Shown here piece by piece: positions 32,379 through 39,240 of a DNA stretch of 64,000 bases. Source of the stretch: QQWI01 sp964522015 (GTDB lineage Bacteria; Bacillota; Clostridia; Peptostreptococcales; Acidaminobacteraceae). Positions within the stretch are counted from its first letter, which is position 1. Each line of letters starts with the position of its first letter. The notes beneath the pieces were generated by a model. That model was not told the origin of the DNA, ran no database searches, and was given only the letters and a program-made list of their open reading frames with translations. A program made the position numbers and the translations under genes. The DNA is taken from positions 1-64,000 of the forward strand of contig CAZFST010000003.1 of NCBI GenBank assembly GCA_964522015.1. Direction: 5' to 3'.

Positions 32379-32947
32379 AGGAAATGATTAAACTTGGGCT
32401 TATTCTCCTAATCATCAGCTTAGTGGCTGCTTTAGCACTTGCGGTCACCAATAGTGTTACAAAGGATTTGATTCAAGGTCAAAAGGATGCAAAAAATGAG
32501 CTGGCTAGAAAAGATGTTTTGCCTAGTGCCACCAGTTTTGAACTACTCGCTCCAGAAGAATTACAAAGTATCGTTGCTGATTTCCCACTTGTTGCAGATG
32601 TGTTTGTGGGTAAAGCCGATGGTGTAACAGTAGGCTATGTTGTTAGGACTATGCCATCAGGTTATAGTGGTGCTGTAGAAGTGGTTACAGGGGTAGACGC
32701 TAAGGGTACTATAACTGGTCTACGGGTAGGGAAACACAATGAGACGCCAGGTCTTGGTGCTAAAGCAAGACTGCCTGAATTCTATACCCAATATGATGGT
32801 AAAGTGGCTACCACTCTGTTAGTGAATAAAACCAAAAGTTCTGAAACTGAAATTCAAGCAATTGCCGGCGCAACAATTACGAGTCAAGCAGTTACGGATG
32901 GCGTTAATATTGCCGGCCAGGTTGCTGCACTGCTGACAGGGAAATAA
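32375..32947 (+). CDS. Rnf complex subunit G
   Basis: The 190-residue protein has one N-terminal membrane anchor (about 5-25) and an extracytoplasmic FMN-binding domain. AGATITS near the C-terminus matches the (S/T)GAT-x-(S/T) flavinylation motif, with Thr169 as expected attachment site. GKHNETPGLGAK is the conserved loop that packs on the flavin. It relays electrons between RnfB/D and RnfA/E. Overlaps rnfD by four bases. Confidence 0.95.
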   Translation: MKEMIKLGLILLIISLVAALALAVTNSVTKDLIQGQKDAKNELARKDVLPSATSFELLAPEELQSIVADFPLVADVFVGKADGVTVGYVVRTMPSGYSGAVEVVTGVDAKGTITGLRVGKHNETPGLGAKARLPEFYTQYDGKVATTLLVNKTKSSETEIQAIAGATITSQAVTDGVNIAGQVAALLTGK

Positions 32948-32958
32948 GGGGGGTCAAC

Positions 32959-33558
32959 ATGAATTTTAAACATTTGACCAACGGTCTATTTAAAGAAAAT
33001 ACGATTTTTGTACAACTAATTGGTATGTGTCCAACATTAGCCGTGACTACTTCTACAGAGAATGGCGTAGGAATGGGTCTTGCTACAACGGCAGTCTTGG
33101 TTATGTCAAATATCTTAATTTCTTTACTTCGAAAATTTATACCAGATAAGATTCGTATTCCTGGATTTGTCGTTGTCATCGCAACTTGTGTTACCATCGT
33201 ATCAATGCTTATGGAAGCATTTGTACCAGCCTTGTTTGAATCTCTGGGTTTGTTTATTCCGTTAATCGTTGTTAACTGTTTGATCCTTGCCCGTGCTGAA
33301 GCTTTTGCCTTCAAGAATAATGTGGTGGATTCAACCCTGGATGGTATTGGCATGGGATTAGGTTTTACATTGGCACTGGTGATTTTAGGTTCCGTTCGAG
33401 AATTGTTGGGAAATGGTTCAATCTATGGTTTAGCACTTCTTGGAGCAGCTTATAAGCCAGCTCTTATCATGATACTGCCCCCTGGTGCATTTTTATCACT
33501 CGGTCTTTTATTGGCCTTGAAAAATGTATTTGAAGCAAGAAAAGCCAAGAAGGCGTAG
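32959..33558 (+). CDS. Rnf complex subunit E
   Basis: The 199-residue integral membrane protein has six predicted helices and belongs to the RnfA/E (NqrD/E) family. QLIGMCPTLAVTTS near residues 20-33 contains the conserved Cys that takes part in an intramembrane iron-sulphur site shared with RnfA. It is homologous to rnfA two genes downstream but inserted in opposite membrane topology in known complexes. AAGGGGGG precedes the start. Confidence 0.95.
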   Translation: MNFKHLTNGLFKENTIFVQLIGMCPTLAVTTSTENGVGMGLATTAVLVMSNILISLLRKFIPDKIRIPGFVVVIATCVTIVSMLMEAFVPALFESLGLFIPLIVVNCLILARAEAFAFKNNVVDSTLDGIGMGLGFTLALVILGSVRELLGNGSIYGLALLGAAYKPALIMILPPGAFLSLGLLLALKNVFEARKAKKA

Positions 33559-33566
33559 GAGGGATT

Positions 33567-34148
33567 ATGAACATAGGTGGTTTATTTGTAATCTTTATAT
33601 CGGCTGTATTGGTCAACAACTTTGTTCTCAGCCGATTCTTAGGTATTTGTCCTTTCCTTGGTGTTTCAAAACAAGTTGAAACAGCAGTAGGGATGGGGAT
33701 GGCAGTAACCTTTGTTATGACCCTTGCAGGCATCTTAACTTGGGTGGTTCAATATACAATACTGATCCCCCTAGGACTTGGCTACCTTCAAACCATTGCG
33801 TTTATTTTAGTCATTGCATCACTTGTTCAGTTTGTTGAGATATTTTTGCAGAAGATGTCGCCCAAACTCTATCAGGCTCTTGGTGTGTTTTTACCACTAA
33901 TCACCACTAACTGCGCTGTGCTGGGTTTAGCACTATTAAATATTCAGTACGAATACAATCTAATTGAAACAGTTGTCAATTCAGTCGGTGGTGCCCTTGG
34001 TTTTACACTGGCCATTGTGCTCTTTGCAGGTATTCGTGAAAAACTTGAGATTTCTAATATCCCTGAACCCTTTAAAGGTTTTCCCATCGCGTTAATTACA
34101 GCAAGTCTCATGTCTATGGCGTTTTTCGGATTCGCCGGACTTGTATAG
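33567..34148 (+). CDS. Rnf complex subunit A
   Basis: The 193-residue membrane protein has six predicted helices. NNFVLSRFLGICPFLGVSKQ near residues 16-35 gives the conserved Cys of the family (Cys in GICPF), which with RnfE forms the membrane iron-sulphur site. A second conserved Cys lies in TTNCAVLG (about 108-115). Eight bases separate it from rnfE and nine from rnfB. Confidence 0.96.
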   Translation: MNIGGLFVIFISAVLVNNFVLSRFLGICPFLGVSKQVETAVGMGMAVTFVMTLAGILTWVVQYTILIPLGLGYLQTIAFILVIASLVQFVEIFLQKMSPKLYQALGVFLPLITTNCAVLGLALLNIQYEYNLIETVVNSVGGALGFTLAIVLFAGIREKLEISNIPEPFKGFPIALITASLMSMAFFGFAGLV

Positions 34149-34157
34149 GAGGGTGAC

Positions 34158-34952
34158 ATGGACTATCAAAACATTCTCATTGCAGGCGTTAGTTTAGGCG
34201 GTATGGGTTTAGTATTCGGTGTGGTACTGGCTTATGCTTCGCAAAAATTCGCCGTTGAAATCGATCCCCGGGCTCTAGCTGTAAGAGATGCATTGCCAGC
34301 TGCCAATTGTGGTGGATGTGGTTATCCAGGTTGTGACGCTTTTGCAAATGCAGTGGTTCAGGGACTTGCACCAATTAATGGTTGTCCGGTTGGTGGATCA
34401 GAGTGCACTGCTAAGTTAGCTGCCATTATGGGTATTGAAGTATCGACCGATGCTAAACAGGTCGCTTTTGTCATCTGTAAGGGTGGTAAAAATGAAGCTA
34501 GGATGCAATACGACTATTCTGGGGTGACAGATTGTAGGGCAGCCCATTTGTTGCATGGTGGTGACAAAGCTTGTCGATATGGTTGTTTGGGTTATGGCAC
34601 TTGCGAGAGAGTATGTCCGTTTAATGCCATTATAATGAACGCTAATGGCATCGCCCAGATTGATCCAGAAAAATGTACGGCTTGTGGGCTCTGCTTTGAA
34701 GCTTGTCCTAAGGATGTGATTGCGTATGTGCCTTATGGACAAGAAGTCATTGTGACTTGTAATAATACAGAAAAGGGCGGTCATGTAAAAAAAGACTGTT
34801 CGATTGCATGTATTGCTTGTGGCATTTGTGAGAAAAGTTGTCCAGATGATGCCATCCACGTGGTTAATAACCTAGCGGTCATTGATTACCTTAAGTGTAC
34901 TTCGTGCAAGATTTGTGTTACCAAATGTCCTACTAAGGCGATTATCGGATAG
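34158..34952 (+). CDS. Rnf complex subunit B
   Basis: The 264-residue ferredoxin-like subunit has one N-terminal anchor, then a 4Fe-4S domain NCGGCGYPGCDAF (about 50-62) with a further Cys at GCPVG, then a run of CxxCxxCxxxC motifs: CLGYGTCERVCP, CTACGLCFEACP, CIACGICEKSCP and CTSCKICVTKCP. It accepts electrons from reduced ferredoxin. It is shorter than the 330-residue forms of some acetogens, so it carries fewer extra clusters. Last gene of the operon. Confidence 0.96.
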   Translation: MDYQNILIAGVSLGGMGLVFGVVLAYASQKFAVEIDPRALAVRDALPAANCGGCGYPGCDAFANAVVQGLAPINGCPVGGSECTAKLAAIMGIEVSTDAKQVAFVICKGGKNEARMQYDYSGVTDCRAAHLLHGGDKACRYGCLGYGTCERVCPFNAIIMNANGIAQIDPEKCTACGLCFEACPKDVIAYVPYGQEVIVTCNNTEKGGHVKKDCSIACIACGICEKSCPDDAIHVVNNLAVIDYLKCTSCKICVTKCPTKAIIG

Positions 34953-35045
34953 GCTGAATGCTAAACGTTGGTCATTACTGTATGTTAGCTTTGGTCATCT
35001 CTAAATATTAGCTTTGGTCTTCACTAAAATGTTCTTACAATTTTA

Positions 35046-35090
35046 AAGACACCGTGTTATAATGCAAGTTGCATTATTGCACGGTGTCTT
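35046..35090 (+). terminator. rnf operon terminator
   Basis: AAGACACCGTG (35046-35056) pairs with CACGGTGTCTT (35080-35090), and the inner part ATAATGCA/TGCATTAT extends the stem. The tail is only moderately T-rich. Confidence 0.7.
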
Positions 35091-35105
35091 CTATTGAATT
35101 ATCCC

Positions 35106-35134
35106 TTGACAAGTGCTAAACTGAGGTAGTCTAT
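35106..35134 (+). promoter_or_regulatory. Possible promoter of the DUF4321-maf-mre region
   Basis: A perfect TTGACA stands at 35106-35111. The best -10 candidates, TAGTCT (35127-35132) or GTCTAT (35129-35134), are poor, so only the -35 is convincing. Confidence 0.4.
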
Positions 35135-35155
35135 CAGAGCCATCTGGAGGAATGC

Positions 35156-35395
35156 ATGAAAAAAAATACGGTAGCATTAGTACTGTTCCTATTAATTGGA
35201 CTGGTGCTTGGCGGTATACTGGGTGACCTATTTAAAAGTTGGCTGCCTATATTGAATTATGGGAAATCAATTGGTGTTGCACCTTTCACATTAGACTTAG
35301 CGATTTTAAAAATCACTTTAGGATTTCAAATGAGTATTAACCTTGCTAGCATTATAGGCTTATTTATCGGCCTATTTTTGTACTCGCGGATCTAA
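35156..35395 (+). CDS. DUF4321 small membrane protein
   Basis: The 79-residue protein has two hydrophobic segments (about 6-26 and 55-77) joined by a loop with FKSWLPILNYGKSIG. This matches the DUF4321 family of short clostridial membrane proteins, usually encoded just before maf and radC, as here. No function is known. Its last codons lie inside the first unit of a 29-bp tandem duplication, so the present C-terminus may result from it. Confidence 0.8.
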   Translation: MKKNTVALVLFLLIGLVLGGILGDLFKSWLPILNYGKSIGVAPFTLDLAILKITLGFQMSINLASIIGLFIGLFLYSRI

Positions 35396-35438
35396 AGGAT
35401 TGACTCGTCTACTCGCGGATCTAAGGGATTGACTCGTG
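35381..35438. repeat. 29-bp tandem duplication at a gene end
   Basis: TACTCGCGGATCTAAAGGAT-TGACTCGTC (35381-35409) is repeated at 35410-35438 with two differences (G for A after CTAA, and G for the final C). The first unit includes the last codons and stop of the DUF4321 gene. The following bases GTCTCGTGGCGCTAAAGAAA resemble the edge of the dispersed element at 4189. Confidence 0.85.
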
Positions 35439-35467
35439 TCTCGTGGCGCTAAAGAAAAGGAAAAAAC

Positions 35468-36034
35468 ATGAGCTGGATTTTAGCATCTCAATCACCAAGA
35501 AGACAAGAATTACTAAAACTGATACAACCTGATTTTGAAGTGAGGGTTGCAAATATTAAAGAAGTTATTGATCCCTCAAATCAACCAGGTGTTGCAGTAA
35601 TGGCCCTTGCCTTTCAAAAGGCATTCGAAGTGGCTAAAACATGTGAAGAGAATGATATTGTGATAGGATCGGATACAGTTGTGTATCATAACGGTTTTTT
35701 AGGGAAACCTGAAACAGAAGATGATGCAAGAAAAATGCTGATGCATCTAAGCGGTTCTAAGCACCATGTCTATACTGGCTATTGTGTATTACGGGCAAAA
35801 ACTGATTTGAAAATCATCGATTATGTTAAAACAGTCGTTGAAATGAAGCACCTCACCCCTCTGGAAATCGAACAATACATCGCGAGCGGAGAACCTATGG
35901 ACAAAGCAGGTGCCTATGGTATTCAAGGCCTTGGTGCGCGTTTTATCAAGCGTGTCGAGGGTGATTACTATACTGTCATGGGGTTACCGGTAAACAAACT
36001 TTATGAAACGCTCGTGACGCATTTTGATCTTTGA
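35468..36034 (+). CDS. Maf-type nucleoside triphosphate pyrophosphatase
   Basis: The 188-residue enzyme hydrolyses dTTP/UTP or modified nucleotides to monophosphates. It starts ILASQSPRRQELLKL, the Maf signature, with the Ser/Arg-Arg phosphate site. GSDTVV (about 71-76) gives the catalytic Asp and GKPETEDDA follows. DKAGAYGIQGLGA near residues 140-152 is the second conserved region. It opens the maf-radC-mreBCD cluster. The ribosome site is an A-rich AAGGAAAA. Confidence 0.94.
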   Translation: MSWILASQSPRRQELLKLIQPDFEVRVANIKEVIDPSNQPGVAVMALAFQKAFEVAKTCEENDIVIGSDTVVYHNGFLGKPETEDDARKMLMHLSGSKHHVYTGYCVLRAKTDLKIIDYVKTVVEMKHLTPLEIEQYIASGEPMDKAGAYGIQGLGARFIKRVEGDYYTVMGLPVNKLYETLVTHFDL

Positions 36035-36113
36035 GTGGTTAAATCATATGGAATTGATCACTCATTAATAGACAGCTATTGGATTGCGCGTTTCTCTCTT
36101 AAGGAGAACAGTG

Positions 36114-36794
36114 ATGCATTTAAGAATGAAAGACATGTATGTTGAGGATCTACCGAGAGAACGGTTATGGCTCAGTGGTACTAAATCATTAACCAATGCA
36201 GAATTATTAGCAATTCTTTTGGGGACTGGTACAAGGCAACAGTCTGCGTTAGGTTTAGCAAACCAATTGTTAAAATCACTTGATGGTCTTGCTGGACTTG
36301 GCTGTGCATCTTCTGAAGAATTGATGGCCATACATGGGGTTGGTAAATCAAAGGCTTGTCAGTTAATGGCCAGCTTTGAATTAGCCAGACGTTTTGACCG
36401 ATCTTTCTCCAGTGCAGTTGTTGCATTTAAGTCACCGGAAGATGTTTTTAGATATGTTCACAGTGATTTGAAATTTGAAAATCGTGAACATTTTATGGTG
36501 CTTGCTGTCAATACCAAAAACGAAATTATCGGTAGGCATGTTGTATCAGTGGGCACGCTTAACCAAACCCTGGTACATCCGCGAGAAGTTTTTAATTGGG
36601 CAATCAAAAAAAGCGCAGCTGGTGTAGTGATTGTTCACAATCACCCCAGTGGTCATGTAGAGCCTAGTCGTGAAGATTTAGTATTGACCAAACGAATGGT
36701 TGAAGCCGGTGAAATTTTGGGGATAAAAGTCATTGACCACATTATTGTAGGCAACAGCCAGTATTATAGTCTTAAAGCAAATGACAACATGTGA
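36114..36794 (+). CDS. RadC family JAMM-domain protein
   Basis: ATG 36114 is chosen because AAGGAGA is six bases away; earlier in-frame starts lack one. The 226-residue protein has an N-terminal helix-hairpin-helix part (LMAIHGVGKSKACQLMASFELARR) and a C-terminal JAB/MPN metallo-isopeptidase-like domain with HNHPSGHVEPSREDL (His, His, Asp ligands). RadC was once linked to DNA repair, but its activity is unknown. Its place just before mreB is common in Firmicutes and Clostridia. Confidence 0.93.
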   Translation: MHLRMKDMYVEDLPRERLWLSGTKSLTNAELLAILLGTGTRQQSALGLANQLLKSLDGLAGLGCASSEELMAIHGVGKSKACQLMASFELARRFDRSFSSAVVAFKSPEDVFRYVHSDLKFENREHFMVLAVNTKNEIIGRHVVSVGTLNQTLVHPREVFNWAIKKSAAGVVIVHNHPSGHVEPSREDLVLTKRMVEAGEILGIKVIDHIIVGNSQYYSLKANDNM

Positions 36795-36808
36795 GAGGAG
36801 ATCGTCTA

Positions 36809-37843
36809 ATGGCTTTCAAAAGTATGTTTACAAGGTATATGGGAATTGATTTGGGCACAGCGAATACACTGGTTCATGTTCAACATAAGGGGATTGTTGT
36901 AAGAGAGCCATCCGTTGTAGCAATCGATCAGTACACAAAAGAAGTAAAAGCGGTGGGTGAAGAAGCGAAGAAAATGATTGGGCGTACCCCGGGTAATATC
37001 GTCGCAATCAGACCACTTAAAGATGGTGTTATTGCTGACTTTGAAGTCACACAGCGGATGCTAAAATACTTTATTGAACGAGCCTATCCTAAGAAATCAA
37101 TTTTCTTTGCACCAAAAGTACTTGTTGGCGTGCCATCAGGTGTCACAGAAGTAGAAAAAAGAGCGGTAATAGAAGCGGCTATCGCAGCTGGTGCCAAAGA
37201 GGCATTCTTAATTGAAGAGCCTATGGCTGCTGCGATTGGGGCTGGGTTACCCGTTTCTGAAGCAACTGGTAGCATGGTTGTTGACATCGGTGGTGGCACC
37301 ACTGAAATTGCTGTAATTTCTTTAGGTGGCATTGTAACTAGCAAGTCAATTCGTATTGGTGGCGATGAACTGGATGAAGCCATTGCAAGCTATATTAAAA
37401 AAGAGTATAGCTTAATGATTGGTGAGCGAACAGCTGAACTCATTAAAGTGACAATCGGCAGTGCTTATCCTAAGGCTAAAGAAGAAGTCATGGAAATTAC
37501 AGGCCGAAATTTAGTCACAGGGTTACCAAAGACCATGACCATTAAATCCCATGAGATTATGGTTGCGCTTAAGGAACCGGTTGCTGCGATTTTAGATGGG
37601 ATTAAATCAACCCTTGAAAAGACACCACCTGAGCTATCTTCTGACATCATGATGCAAGGCATTATGTTGACTGGTGGTGGCGCATTGCTTCACGGTTTGA
37701 ATAAATTGATTGAAGATGAAACTAAGATGCCTGTCCATATTGCAGAGAATCCGCTTGACTGTGTTGCCGAAGGTACAGGTAAAGCGCTTGAACATTATGA
37801 CACATTGAAAAGTGTCTTTATGAAGAGCAAACGCATGCTATAA
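36809..37843 (+). CDS. Rod-shape actin homologue MreB
   Basis: ATG 36809 follows GAGAGGAG. The 344-residue protein is the bacterial actin that forms membrane-bound filaments guiding lateral wall synthesis. MGIDLGTANTLV (about 10-21) is the phosphate-1 loop, VVDIGGGTTEIAVIS (about 159-173) phosphate-2, and LTGGGALLHGL (about 288-298) the adenosine motif. An N-terminal MAFKSMF stretch may help membrane binding. It starts 14 bases after radC. Confidence 0.97.
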   Translation: MAFKSMFTRYMGIDLGTANTLVHVQHKGIVVREPSVVAIDQYTKEVKAVGEEAKKMIGRTPGNIVAIRPLKDGVIADFEVTQRMLKYFIERAYPKKSIFFAPKVLVGVPSGVTEVEKRAVIEAAIAAGAKEAFLIEEPMAAAIGAGLPVSEATGSMVVDIGGGTTEIAVISLGGIVTSKSIRIGGDELDEAIASYIKKEYSLMIGERTAELIKVTIGSAYPKAKEEVMEITGRNLVTGLPKTMTIKSHEIMVALKEPVAAILDGIKSTLEKTPPELSSDIMMQGIMLTGGGALLHGLNKLIEDETKMPVHIAENPLDCVAEGTGKALEHYDTLKSVFMKSKRML

Positions 37844-37897
37844 GTTCGAGTTCTTTAATCGAAGAAATAGACTAACATAGGTCGAAGGAGTAAGGCA

Positions 37898-38737
37898 ATG
37901 ACGATTCATCCGCACTTAAGAAACTGGTTAATTTTCTTGACGGTCATGTTACTCTTAATCACCATCGGTGTTTCCGTTAATGGGCGAAATCGCATTAGCG
38001 TTGTGGAAAATGCACTTGGGAATGTTGTCAGACCCATCCAAAAGGTCTTAATTCAAGCTTCTAATTATGTCGCTGAAACAACATACCCAATTCGCAATGT
38101 CTTTCATTTATCTAAAGAAAATAAAGTGTTGAAGGATACGTTACTCGAAACGCAAAGAGAATTGATTCGTCAAACCATGCTTCAAGAAGAATATAATGAT
38201 TTAAGGGAATTGAGAAAAGCACTAAATTATGCCCAGCGTAATGATATCAATAACTACTTAACTGCCAATGTGGTTGCAAGAGATCCAGGTAACTGGTATG
38301 GCTTATTTGTCATCGATATGGGTCTTGAGCAAGGGGTCACAGAAAACGCCATGGTCTTTAATGGCAGTGGCCTTATTGGACAAGTTTTTGAAGTTGGAGA
38401 CCAATGGTCTAAGGTCATTACAGTCATTGATAACCGTGGCACGGTGAGTTTCCAGATCTTGGATGATGTCAGAAATTTTGATGGCGTTGTCTCAGGTCTT
38501 TCTGAGGATACATTAGAAGGACACTTGTTCGATCCCAAAGGAGAAATATTTGCTGGTGACCAATTGGTAACCAGTGGTCTCGGTGTTTATCCTAAGGGTA
38601 TCATGATTGGTCAAGTAACCGAGGTTGTAGAAGATAAAGATACTTTGCTCAAAACCATTCGTGTAAAACCCAACGTCGATTTTAAAAATATAGATCGAGT
38701 ATTTGTGATTCCTCAAAAGAACACATTAATAGAGTAG
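37898..38737 (+). CDS. Cell-shape protein MreC
   Basis: The 279-residue protein has a short cytoplasmic start, one membrane helix (about 10-28), a coiled coil (about 65-110, LSKENKVLKDTLLETQREL) and two beta-barrel domains outside the membrane. It links MreB filaments to penicillin-binding proteins. NWYGLFVIDMGLEQGVTENAMV is a conserved family stretch. Part of mreBCD; AGGAG lies upstream of the start. Confidence 0.95.
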   Translation: MTIHPHLRNWLIFLTVMLLLITIGVSVNGRNRISVVENALGNVVRPIQKVLIQASNYVAETTYPIRNVFHLSKENKVLKDTLLETQRELIRQTMLQEEYNDLRELRKALNYAQRNDINNYLTANVVARDPGNWYGLFVIDMGLEQGVTENAMVFNGSGLIGQVFEVGDQWSKVITVIDNRGTVSFQILDDVRNFDGVVSGLSEDTLEGHLFDPKGEIFAGDQLVTSGLGVYPKGIMIGQVTEVVEDKDTLLKTIRVKPNVDFKNIDRVFVIPQKNTLIE

Positions 38738-38744
38738 GTGGCCA

Positions 38745-39233
38745 ATGAAAGACAGATATCTTATAGCCATCAGTTTAGTAATCGTCCTATTGCAAACCAC
38801 AGTATTTCAGTTGTTGAGAATCGGTGGAGTTTTACCGAACATTATGCTTATTTGGTTGGTTATTTCAATAGTTTTATTTGGGAGATTTGCGGGGATTAAA
38901 ACCGCTATTTATGCGGGGCTTTTTACAGATATTCTAATTGGAAAAGGGTTAGGAATTTATCTTTTAATCTATCTGGCCATTGCGAGTATGATTGCTTTGC
39001 TAGAAGAGAAAATTTTTAAAGATAATTATGTGACACCCATGGTTCTATTAGTTGCAACGACTGTGATTTTTCACGTGTTTTTCTTTGTGATTGATTATTT
39101 TGCAACGGGTGATATTAATTTGGTACGTTGGTTAGTTGGGATTGTTATCCCAGAAATTATGTATAATTTAGTGATTGGTGTACTTGCCTATACCCATTCA
39201 TTCAGACTCTATATGGGCTATCATATGAGATAG
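38745..39233 (+). CDS. Cell-shape protein MreD
   Basis: The 162-residue membrane protein has five to six hydrophobic segments and belongs to the MreD family, which recruits elongasome members. FTDILIGKGLGIYLLIYLAIA is the conserved loop of the family. It starts seven bases after mreC and ends seven bases before the PBP2 gene. Confidence 0.92.
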   Translation: MKDRYLIAISLVIVLLQTTVFQLLRIGGVLPNIMLIWLVISIVLFGRFAGIKTAIYAGLFTDILIGKGLGIYLLIYLAIASMIALLEEKIFKDNYVTPMVLLVATTVIFHVFFFVIDYFATGDINLVRWLVGIVIPEIMYNLVIGVLAYTHSFRLYMGYHMR

Positions 39234-39240
39234 GTGACTT

